From DATNPH01 sp036703315 (GTDB lineage Bacteria > Cyanobacteriota > Cyanobacteriia > Cyanobacteriales > Coleofasciculaceae): a stretch of 25,429 nt of DNA. Numbering within the stretch: position 1 is the first letter of the stretch; every line of letters starts with the position of its first letter. Below the pieces are notes generated by a model. That model was not told where the DNA came from. It saw only the letters and a list, made by a program, of their open reading frames with translations, and did not search any database. This document shows positions 15,434-22,569 of the stretch, piece after piece. The DNA is taken from assembly GCA_036703315.1 (NCBI GenBank), contig DATNPH010000133.1, forward strand, positions 1 to 25,429, in the 5' to 3' direction. The position numbers were made by a program, and so were the translations under genes.

Positions 15434-15640
15434 AACCCCTGACAAAACTATTAGGGGTTGGCTTGGTTTTTGTTTAAGTTCCGCTAAAAGCAACATTTGC
15501 CAGGAAATTAATTCCCTGGTTCATAGAGCAAGTCCTCTAAAGAGGACTAGATAATCACTGCCTATAAATTCATATAAATTTCAGTCCATTTTAATGGACT
15601 TTTTCTATTAGCCGGAACTTGAGTTCCGGGCTGGTTTTTT
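15434..15640 (+). repeat. Array of five consecutive hairpins, possible structured RNA
   Basis: Five stem-loops in ~200 nt: AACCCCT/AGGGGTT (15434-15459, followed by GGCTTGGTTTTTGTTT), CCAGGAAATT/AATTCCCTGG (15500-15519, one mismatch), AGTCCTCT-aa-AGAGGACT (15531-15548, perfect), AGTCCATT-tt-AATGGACT (15583-15600, perfect, followed by TTTTCT) and CCGGAACT-tg-AGTTCCGG (15612-15629, followed by GCTGGTTTTTT). Three are followed by T-runs on the plus strand, like intrinsic terminators, yet both flanking genes are on the minus strand. It could be a multi-hairpin dispersed repeat, a plus-strand small RNA region, or processing signals at the end of the minus-strand kinase mRNA. Confidence 0.7.
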
Positions 15641-15697
15641 GGGTTTACGGAGAAGAGTGCAAAATCTGATAAACGTATATCCCTACTTACAAAAACA

Positions 15698-18600
15698 CTA
15701 TCGTAGTGGCAGCTCGATCGCAAACTCTGTACCTTGACCAAGCCGGGAGTTACAGTATAATTCCCCGTGATGTTTCTCCACTACGATCGCATGCGATATG
15801 GATAAACCTAAACCAGTGCCTTTGCCAATCGGTTTAGTGGTAAAAAACGGGTCAAACACGCGCTGTTTAACCTTAAATGGAAGACCGCACCCATTATCAG
15901 CAATACGAATTACAATCTTCTCAGTTGATTGTTGACCATTTCCTCTCAACACTTCCGTAGAAATCCGAATTTGAGGAATGAGCAAACAATTCTCCTTCAT
16001 CCTTTCTTCAAGGGCATCAATGGCATTACTCAAGATATTCATAAATACTTGATTCAGCTCACTGGGATAGCACTCCACCAATGGGAGGTCACCGTACTCT
16101 TTAATTACTTGGATTCCTACTCTATTGGGTTGTTGCTTCAAGCGGGTCTGTAAAATTACCAGGGTACTATCTAGTCCTTCGTGAAGGTCAGCTTTCTTTC
16201 TTTCTGCTTCATCAAGGCGTGAGAAGTTGCGCAGGGATTGGACAATCTTCTGAATTCGGGAGGCTCCTTCCTGCATTGAGCGCAGCAATTTTGGAAAGTC
16301 TTCCTTAAGAAAATCGAGGTTAATTGCTTCAATCTCGTCTTGGATTTCAGCAGAGGGTGTTGGATAGTGTTGTTGGTAGAGGGAAATCAACTCAATTAGG
16401 CCAGAGCTGTATTCCATCGCTGGAGTGACATTACAGGAGATGAAGCTAACAGGATTGTTGATTTCATGGGCGACACCTGCAACTAATTGACCTAAACTCG
16501 CCATTTTTTCGTTCTGCACTAGTCGAGCTTGAGTGTGTTGGAGTTCTTTCAAGGTTTGCTCTAGTTGCAAAGCTTTCGCCCGTTCCTGCTGAGTCAGCGC
16601 CCGCAATGCCTGTTCTGAACGCTTTCGTTCAGTAACATCTTGCCCGATGCCGATCTGTGTGCCATCTTTTAGCCGAATATTAGCCCAGGAGGTATCCAAC
16701 ACGCGACCGTCACGAGTTCTAGTCTTGAAGTCCTGCCATTTCCCGGACGCTGTTTGCATGAAATTCCGAACCCTTTGGCGGTACTTCGGGTTGGGATAGC
16801 AAAACGTTAACAGGTCAAGGTTTCCCAGTTCTGCTAGAGACCAACCTAGGACACGTTCTAACTCGCGGTTCATTAACTGAATCTGACCCGTGGTATCCAA
16901 AAAAGCCACCATCACAGGGATGTGGTCAAAGATAGTTTGCAGCAATTCTTTCTGCTGCCGTAGCGCCGACTCTGTCTGCTTACGTTCTGTGATATCACGC
17001 ACGATCGCAATAAATTCATCGCTATCTTTTGCTACGATGCGAGCCTCATAATCATGCAACTCGTCCTCGCTAGGTAGTTGATACTCTACGATTTGAGTCT
17101 TGTCGGACACTATAGCTTTCTCGTAGGCTTGCATCACCCGCACTGATAACGGTGATGGCAAAATCTCCTGCAGCTTTTTCCCCAGAAACGCACTAGGTGG
17201 CACAAGTGTTTTGATGTCTTTAGCCGGTTTGAAGTCTACAAAGGTGCCATCAGCGCGACAACGGAACATCATATCCGGTGTGCCGTTCAGGAGTGCGCGA
17301 TTAGTAGCTGCACTTTGACGCAGTGCTTCCTCCGCTTGCTTGCGTTCCGTAATATCTTCGTCAATACCAGCGACGCGATATACCTCACCCTGCTCATTGT
17401 GAATGGGAAAAGCATGTGACCCGATCCAGCGCATCGATCCATCCGGTCGCACAATCCGATATTCTTTGTAGTTCCCGTCTGGGACATGCTGGAATGCAGC
17501 CATCATTCGCTCTCGGTCTTCTGGATGAATTGCCTCAAGCCAAGAGCTGGGTTTTTCATACACACCTTGACAACTGCGCTGCCATATCTTTTCATAGGCA
17601 GGACTGACGTAGAGGATTTTGTTGTCATTGGTAGAAACCATCCAGAAAACTTGATGGATATGCTCAGCAAGCTGGCGGAACTTGGCTTCACTTTCTTTAA
17701 GCGCTTCCTGGGTGCGTTTGCGATCGCTAATATCAAGAGCAATCCCCGCCACGCGATAAATCTCTCCTTTTTCGTTCCGCACTGGAAAAGTACGGTCAAG
17801 AACCCAAACTATTGAGCCATCCGGACGGATCACTCGATATTCTGCCTCTACAGTTTCTCCCTGTAACAGATGATCCCAAGAGTTTATAATTCGCTGGCGG
17901 TCTTCTGGATGGACAGCCTCTAGCCAGCTATCGATGCGCTCATACGCGCTTTGGCAAGAGCGACCGTAGATTTCTTCATAAGCTGGACTGATATAGAGAA
18001 CTTGGGTCATCTCGGCGTCCGACATCCAGAAGCATTCGTGAATACACTGAGCCATCTGACGGAACTTCTCTTCGTTCTCTTTAAGCGCTTTTTCTACCTG
18101 CTTCTTATCGCTAATCTCTAACAACATGCCATCCCAAATCAGGGTACCATCCGGTTGTTTCTCCGGTCGCGCCACGCCCTGAAGCCATTTGACGGCACCC
18201 GATCGCGTAATAATTCGCCACTCCATACGCCACTGCCCGAGGGTTTTTGCCGAGTGGTTAACCGAAGCAATAAAAGCACTCAGGTCATCTGGGTGAATAG
18301 TTGCCCATATTAGCTGGGAATCTTCACAGATAGCTTCTGGTTCCAATTCATAGAAGTCGCGAACTCCTGGACTAATGTATGTAAACTTGTCGGTTCCGTC
18401 GGGATACTGAAGATATTGATATATTACTCCCGGCACATTTTCCGCCAACTTTTGCAACCGTGCCTCAGACTGCCGCAAGGCTTCCTGTGCCTGTTTGAGT
18501 GTGGTTTGGAAACTACTTTCTTGGACATTATCATCAATGACACAGTGATAGTTCTGCTCACTGCTTTGCAGAGCTTCTTGCATTCGCTGACACGCAATAG

Positions 18601-19099
18601 ACGCTATACTCGTTGCGCTGCGTCCGACTGCGCCCATCCCATCCTGCCTTGCGATCGCCGCTTGCAGCGCTGCGTTGCGCGCCATCGCATAACGCAAAGA
18701 GCGAATTAAAACTCCTCTCTCAATTTTTCCTTTGACCAAATAATCCTGCGCCCCAGCTTGGATTGCTTGGAGAGCGAGTTCTTCGTCATCTATTTCACTT
18801 ACAACAACAATAGGAGGACAAGTATCAATGTTGCCCCTACAAGCGTATTCTTTAAATGTGGAAATGGTATCTAGCTCTTTTCCGTCAGGCAGCGATAAAT
18901 CTAATAAGATCACATCGAAATTTTCTTTCTTAAGAGCTTCTATTGCTTCACTAATGTGCTGAACACGCGTTACGGGAACCCTAAATTCCTTAGCTTCTAG
19001 CAGCAACTCTCGGAGCTGTTCCGTCACAGCTAGGTTGTCTTCAACTAGGAGAACCTCAAAAGCTGTGTCTTTAAGCTTTGGCTTAAAAACTGATTTCAT
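15698..19099 (-). CDS. Response regulator-multi-PAS-histidine kinase
   Basis: A 1133-residue soluble sensor kinase without membrane segments. An N-terminal receiver domain (~15-135) has acidic residues in LLVEDN and phospho-acceptor Asp67 in ILLDLSLPDG. Five PAS domains follow (~210-335, 340-465, 468-590, 595-705 and 712-835); the first three are PAC-bearing 'fold 3' types with YISP and HPEDR-like motifs and highly similar second and third copies. A coiled-coil linker leads to HisKA with His878 in VAGVAHEINNP and a HATPase with N-box NQVFMNILSNAIDAL, IADNGCGLP and FDPFFTTKPIGKGTGLGL. The protein ends at the domain boundary (AIELPLR). Receiver-first architecture suggests it is itself a target of another kinase and relays to a separate regulator. 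Ligands of the PAS domains are unknown. GGAAA sits about 11 nt before the ATG. It shares its strand with the cyclase gene 0.8 kb further on, but the repeats between make an operon unlikely. Confidence 0.92.
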   Translation of the reverse strand: MKSVFKPKLKDTAFEVLLVEDNLAVTEQLRELLLEAKEFRVPVTRVQHISEAIEALKKENFDVILLDLSLPDGKELDTISTFKEYACRGNIDTCPPIVVVSEIDDEELALQAIQAGAQDYLVKGKIERGVLIRSLRYAMARNAALQAAIARQDGMGAVGRSATSIASIACQRMQEALQSSEQNYHCVIDDNVQESSFQTTLKQAQEALRQSEARLQKLAENVPGVIYQYLQYPDGTDKFTYISPGVRDFYELEPEAICEDSQLIWATIHPDDLSAFIASVNHSAKTLGQWRMEWRIITRSGAVKWLQGVARPEKQPDGTLIWDGMLLEISDKKQVEKALKENEEKFRQMAQCIHECFWMSDAEMTQVLYISPAYEEIYGRSCQSAYERIDSWLEAVHPEDRQRIINSWDHLLQGETVEAEYRVIRPDGSIVWVLDRTFPVRNEKGEIYRVAGIALDISDRKRTQEALKESEAKFRQLAEHIHQVFWMVSTNDNKILYVSPAYEKIWQRSCQGVYEKPSSWLEAIHPEDRERMMAAFQHVPDGNYKEYRIVRPDGSMRWIGSHAFPIHNEQGEVYRVAGIDEDITERKQAEEALRQSAATNRALLNGTPDMMFRCRADGTFVDFKPAKDIKTLVPPSAFLGKKLQEILPSPLSVRVMQAYEKAIVSDKTQIVEYQLPSEDELHDYEARIVAKDSDEFIAIVRDITERKQTESALRQQKELLQTIFDHIPVMVAFLDTTGQIQLMNRELERVLGWSLAELGNLDLLTFCYPNPKYRQRVRNFMQTASGKWQDFKTRTRDGRVLDTSWANIRLKDGTQIGIGQDVTERKRSEQALRALTQQERAKALQLEQTLKELQHTQARLVQNEKMASLGQLVAGVAHEINNPVSFISCNVTPAMEYSSGLIELISLYQQHYPTPSAEIQDEIEAINLDFLKEDFPKLLRSMQEGASRIQKIVQSLRNFSRLDEAERKKADLHEGLDSTLVILQTRLKQQPNRVGIQVIKEYGDLPLVECYPSELNQVFMNILSNAIDALEERMKENCLLIPQIRISTEVLRGNGQQSTEKIVIRIADNGCGLPFKVKQRVFDPFFTTKPIGKGTGLGLSISHAIVVEKHHGELYCNSRLGQGTEFAIELPLR

Positions 19100-19550
19100 A
19101 TATTGATTTCCGGAAAATATATAGATCCCATAAAAGACAGTCGAATCGCTTTGTTATGTTAAATTAGTCCTATCTAGTTGTAACTCCACCTTAAGACAAG
19201 ATTCCTCACTACATTATTGCTAATTATTAAGGTTTGATTACGAGCTTGATTATCTTTGAGTCCCTAGCTCCCAGTAATAGCAACAGCTTAGCGATGTGTT
19301 TTGGAAAAAGATAACAAAACATAACATTGCTGTCCATTGAAATCCACCTCAGCTCTCCCTAAAACACATTTGAGTCAAACGATCGCTCCTTCACTTTCCA
19401 CGGCACCGTCAACCTGGTCGTTTTATAGGTCAGCGATCGCTGTTACGACAATTGCAACAATAATAAAGATTGAGATACGCCAAAAATACGACTAATCTGT
19501 GATCGCAGACTAACTAATTTAGCAATCGTAATCCCACTCGCCACTCCCCT
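19100..19550. other. Divergent spacer
   Basis: About 450 bases between the leftward multi-PAS kinase and the rightward DUF2499 gene. It should contain both promoters; I see no convincing consensus. It includes a HIP1 octamer near 19434. No RNA gene is recognised. Confidence 0.4.
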
Positions 19551-19901
19551 ATGCACGCTCTGTCAATTCCCACCTGGATTATTCACGTTTCCAGCGTCAT
19601 CGAATGGATTGCCGCTATTTGGTTAATCTGGACTTACGGCGAAGTTAAAGGCGATCGCTCCTGGTGGGCTTTGTCTTTAGCTATGTTACCCGCTCTTGTG
19701 AGCGCTATGTGTGCTTGTACCTGGCACTTTTTTGACAACCTGGAATCCATGGAGTGGATTGTTACTCTTCAGGCTGCTATGACGGTTGTGGGTAACATTA
19801 CCCTCTGTGCTGCTGGCTGGTGGATTTGGCGTACAGCCCAAAAGCTTGATAAAAATACGACAAAAACTGCTAAATCTAAGACAACTGTTGATAGTCCCTG
19901 A
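19551..19901 (+). CDS. DUF2499 (Ycf49-like) membrane protein
   Basis: A 116-residue integral membrane protein of the DUF2499 family, found in cyanobacteria and related to Ycf49 of algal plastids. Three hydrophobic segments (about residues 8-28, 38-57 and 68-93) surround conserved features of the family: SIPTWIIHVSSVIEWIAA at the N-terminus, the tryptophan/histidine-bearing CACTWHFFDN in the middle and WWIWR near the end. The C-terminal tail is polar, Lys/Thr-rich and variable. The gene for DUF3593 follows after 8 bp, and the two families are adjacent in many cyanobacteria, implying a shared, probably photosynthesis-related, membrane function that is still undefined. The start gives the expected family N-terminus. 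Confidence 0.88.
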   Translation: MHALSIPTWIIHVSSVIEWIAAIWLIWTYGEVKGDRSWWALSLAMLPALVSAMCACTWHFFDNLESMEWIVTLQAAMTVVGNITLCAAGWWIWRTAQKLDKNTTKTAKSKTTVDSP

Positions 19902-19909
19902 CCCAAATT

Positions 19910-20233
19910 ATGATTTCAAAAGAGACCTTATTTGCACTTTCCCTATTTCCTTACCTAGGTTTCTTGTGGTTTCTTACTCGTTCTGGGCAGGCACCACGTT
20001 TGGCACTAATTGGCTTCTACATGACTCTGGTTTTTGTTGCCGTCACCATCCCAGCCGGAATTTATGCCCAAGTGACTTATGGCAAGACATTAGCAAACGT
20101 TGATTGGTTGCACGGAAGTGCTGAATTTTTCTTAACTCTGTCCAATATTTTGATAGTGCTAGGCTTCCGACAAGCTGTGATTAAAGCTAAGCAGGTATCG
20201 AAAGAGCAGATTCAAAACTTACCGCTAGACTAA
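19910..20233 (+). CDS. DUF3593 membrane protein
   Basis: A 107-residue protein with three hydrophobic helices (about residues 7-24, 30-53 and 68-88), assigned to DUF3593 by its opening ETLFALSLFPYLGFLWFLTR, the central AGIYAQVTYGKTLANVDWLH and the ETL/LHGSAEFFLTLSN region. It is co-directional with the DUF2499 gene, 8 bp apart, and almost certainly in one transcript with it. Members are confined largely to cyanobacteria and plastid-bearing eukaryotes. No biochemical role is known. A hairpin (AACCTGC/GCAGGTT) lies about 20 bp after the stop. Confidence 0.88.
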   Translation: MISKETLFALSLFPYLGFLWFLTRSGQAPRLALIGFYMTLVFVAVTIPAGIYAQVTYGKTLANVDWLHGSAEFFLTLSNILIVLGFRQAVIKAKQVSKEQIQNLPLD

Positions 20234-20241
20234 AGTCTAGG

Positions 20242-20273
20242 GCTACACAAACAAAACCTGCCTACGCAGGTTT
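20242..20273. repeat. Dispersed repeat, copy 2 (inverted copy of 356-387)
   Basis: A 32-nt exact reverse complement of 356-387, containing the stem AACCTGC-ctac-GCAGGTT. It lies just after the DUF3593 stop and may end or stabilise that transcript, although no T-run follows on the plus strand. Confidence 0.8.
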
Positions 20274-20345
20274 CTAGAGACGCGAAATGACACTAACCTG
20301 ATCGGCTCAGGCAAAATAGAGAATAGATTTGCGAGTGCTACCCGA

Positions 20346-21563
20346 ATGAGCTACTGCCTCAATCCCCACTGCCCAACGCCTCAGAATCCAGCCGACAATA
20401 AATTTTGTCAGAGTTGTGGATCAAAGTTACTACTCAAAGATCGCTACCGAACAATTCAACCGATTGGACAAGGAGGCTTTGGCAGAACGTTCCTGGCAGT
20501 AGATGAGGATAAGCCCTCTCAACCTCCCTGCGTAATTAAGCAATTTTTCCCCCAAGCACAGGGTACCAATACCGTTCAAAAGGCAGCAGAGTTATTCACA
20601 CAGGAAGCAATACGACTTGATGAGTTGGGCAAACATCCCCAAATCCCCGAACTCCTGGCGTATTTTTCCCAAGACAGCCAACAGTATTTGGTGCAAGAGT
20701 TTATTGATGGGAGAAACTTAGCCGAAGAACTCGCAATTAGTGGCACTTTCAATGAAGCGCAAATCCGATCGCTACTCCATGATTTGCTGCCAGTGCTGCA
20801 ATTTGTTCATCAACATCAGGTCATTCACCGGGACATCAAACCAGAAAATATTATCCGTCGCACCTCCCCAACCTCCCGGCTTTCAACCTTCCCCCTTACT
20901 CACGGGCGAATCGGTGAACTTGTTCTCGTTGATTTTGGGGCATCGAAAGTCGCCACTGGCACTGCCTTAGCAAGAACGGGAACAGCCATTGGTTCGGCTG
21001 GCTTTGCCGCACCTGAACAAAACTATGGCAAAGCACTTTTTACCAGTGATATTTATGGTCTTGGCGTCACTTGCATCCATTTGTTGACGGGGATGCACCC
21101 CTTTGACTTGTTTGATGCCAATGAGGGAGTCTGGGTGTGGCGAAATGTCCTGAAAAGTCCAGTAAGTGACGCCCTAGGCCGCATCCTGGACAAGATGATA
21201 GTCAGTGCCACCAACCGCCGCTACCAATCAGTCGCTGAAGTTCTTAACGATTTAAATGCTCAGACACTCCCAGTGGCGGTAGTAAAGCAACAGATATCGG
21301 TGCAACCTGGGGTGACATCTCCTGTAAAATCACAGCCGGCTGTGGCGAAGTCTGCTAGTAAGCTTGATGATGAATTAGCCGAAGTAAAGTCTCAGTTTCT
21401 TGGTACTCCTACTCCCAAAAGCCCAAGTCAAAAACCAGCACCCCAACCAGCCTCGTCTCCCACTCCGCCAAAATCTACAAGTCAAATTGATCTGGAATTG
21501 GAAGATATCCGCTCGCAGTTTCTTGGCTCTGCCAGTCCCAAGAAGCCTCCCACCCAGACCTAG
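20346..21563 (+). CDS. Zinc-finger Ser/Thr protein kinase (SPK type)
   Basis: A 405-residue cytosolic Hanks-type kinase of the cyanobacterial four-Cys class. Residues 1-26 are a zinc ribbon with Cys4, Cys9, Cys21 and Cys24. The kinase domain (~34-305) has the glycine loop GQGGFGRTF, ATP-anchoring Lys65 (CVIKQF), catalytic Asp163 in HRDIKPENI, Asn168 and metal-binding Asp196 in VDFGAS, so it should be active. The segment between PENII and LVLVDFG is about 15 residues longer than usual in this class (RTSPTSRLSTFPLTHGRIGE). The C-terminal ~100 residues are Pro/Ser/Thr-rich and carry two copies of a short helix motif, LDDELAEVKSQFLG and IDLELEDIRSQFLG, which may be an interaction module. No substrate gene is evident. 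It is monocistronic or weakly linked to the preceding DUF pair, 112 bp away. Confidence 0.92.
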   Translation: MSYCLNPHCPTPQNPADNKFCQSCGSKLLLKDRYRTIQPIGQGGFGRTFLAVDEDKPSQPPCVIKQFFPQAQGTNTVQKAAELFTQEAIRLDELGKHPQIPELLAYFSQDSQQYLVQEFIDGRNLAEELAISGTFNEAQIRSLLHDLLPVLQFVHQHQVIHRDIKPENIIRRTSPTSRLSTFPLTHGRIGELVLVDFGASKVATGTALARTGTAIGSAGFAAPEQNYGKALFTSDIYGLGVTCIHLLTGMHPFDLFDANEGVWVWRNVLKSPVSDALGRILDKMIVSATNRRYQSVAEVLNDLNAQTLPVAVVKQQISVQPGVTSPVKSQPAVAKSASKLDDELAEVKSQFLGTPTPKSPSQKPAPQPASSPTPPKSTSQIDLELEDIRSQFLGSASPKKPPTQT

Positions 21564-21588
21564 AACATCGCTAAAGTAATCCTTGCAG

Positions 21589-21612
21589 CCCTCTCTGTGT
21601 CAAAGGAGAGGG
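21589..21612 (+). terminator. Hairpin after the kinase gene
   Basis: CCCTCTC, a 10-nt loop and GAGAGGG lie 26 bp past the kinase stop. There is no T-run, so it may be a weak or factor-dependent terminator, or only an mRNA end structure. Confidence 0.4.
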
Positions 21613-21767
21613 CGTTTGAGGGCGGGGTCATACCCAATCCACCCGCTTATTCCCCAACAGGGGGAGAAGAGTGTTGGCAAAAAAGGGGTTTTCTTGAGCA
21701 GATTCAGTATCATAGGCTGTTGCAACTGATAGAATACTTTACAAATCTTTAATTTGTTTAATCGGTT

Positions 21768-22190
21768 ATGAATACTGAACCCTTTGTGAATCCCCCAATT
21801 TATACCCTAATAATGGTGACCAATTTTTTTGCGATCGCGTTTGGGTTCATTTTCAAAGACATGTTGGAATACCGGGTTGCTCAATGGAACACCAACCGTC
21901 AGTTACTCAAACGAATTGATTACCAGACGCCAAATATAACCATTGCCTATTTAGGTTTGTCTATCTGTTTATTCCTATTTATGGCAGCCAGTCTCTCCGT
22001 ATTTGGTCTTGTCTACTGGCTTGCCTGGCTTGTTGCTGCAATTGTGGTGTTGCCAACTGCCTTGCTTGTTTGGGTACAACTAGGTTCAATGCTGAGTCTA
22101 CTCGTCAGTGGCGGCTCTGAGGCGGTAGACATTGACTCCTATGGAGCGGGACAACTGTTTGATGTGCAGGCTCCAAAAGCTAATAAATAA
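21768..22190 (+). CDS. Small cyanobacterial membrane protein, unknown
   Basis: A 140-residue protein that I cannot assign to a named family. It has a first hydrophobic segment at about residues 10-29 (TLIMVTNFFAIAFGFIF), a polar stretch with positive charges (residues 30-55), and two closely spaced hydrophobic helices at about 60-80 and 83-112, followed by an acidic soluble tail containing DIDSYGAGQLFDV. The layout fits three membrane passes. It is preceded by a 204-bp spacer and followed by repeat DNA, so it is probably transcribed alone. The coding call rests on the sensible start, hydrophobic pattern and lack of a competing frame. Confidence 0.75.
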   Translation: MNTEPFVNPPIYTLIMVTNFFAIAFGFIFKDMLEYRVAQWNTNRQLLKRIDYQTPNITIAYLGLSICLFLFMAASLSVFGLVYWLAWLVAAIVVLPTALLVWVQLGSMLSLLVSGGSEAVDIDSYGAGQLFDVQAPKANK

Positions 22191-22246
22191 GCATTGCACA
22201 ATTCAGGGATGACGATTTATTAAGCCTGTTTTCTCAAGAAATTTCT

Positions 22247-22323
22247 GTAGGGGCGCAAGGCTTGCGCCTTTACGATTGGGGCGCTAAGCGATAGGTTGGA
22301 GGGGCGTATGCCATACGCCTCTA
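22247..22323. repeat. Two REP-like palindromes
   Basis: GGCGCAAG-g-CTTGCGCC (22252-22268) and GGCGTATG-c-CATACGCC (22303-22319): two perfect 8-bp stems, each inside a 'gtaggggcg…cctctac'-type frame. The outer frame is shared but the stem sequence differs, consistent with selection on structure. They are related in style to the palindrome at 153-217. Confidence 0.75.
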
Positions 22324-22378
22324 CCACAAAATCATTCTGTTATTGGGCAACACCGATAAAGAAGCACTGTACATCTAA

Positions 22379-22487
22379 TTTATAGCTGTCGCCATAAAGG
22401 TTAGGACAAAGGAAGATACTGAAACCTTCACCAGTCAATCTTTTCCCTTGTGCCTTCTGCCCTCTGCCTTCTGCCTTTTGCTATACA
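22379..22487 (-). repeat. Dispersed repeat, copy B
   Basis: Inverted relative of 15256-15360. The 28 nt at 22379-22406 are the exact reverse complement of 15333-15360, and the pyrimidine-rich CCTTGTGCCTTCTGCCCTCT to TGCTATA end matches the other end of copy A. Confidence 0.85.
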
Positions 22488-22569
22488 TTCTGGTAGGAGA
22501 CACGAAGCTAAGAGAGCTAGAAATCACAGCAGCTATGCAACAGCTTAGTCCAATTCAAGAATTGCAGTA

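Larger units (their letters stand above)
14897..15697. other. Repeat-filled spacer between the two sensor genes
   Basis: An 800-base non-coding region composed largely of dispersed repeats, detailed separately: G/C-run repeats (15117-15220), a long repeat shared with 22379-22487 (15256-15360), and a five-hairpin block (15434-15640). The promoter of the cyclase gene lies in the left portion. An 83-codon plus-strand ORF at 15001-15252 reads through the repeats and is not considered a gene. Confidence 0.6.
22191..22569. other. Repeat-rich convergent spacer
   Basis: About 380 bases between the plus-strand membrane protein and the convergent dnaE-C gene. It contains two REP-like palindromes (22252-22319) and copy B of the dispersed repeat (22379-22487). 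No gene is seen. Confidence 0.6.

Noticed and set aside
11003..19099. The two large sensor genes as one operon
   Set aside because: They share a strand but are separated by 800 bases of repeats and hairpins, so co-transcription is not supported.
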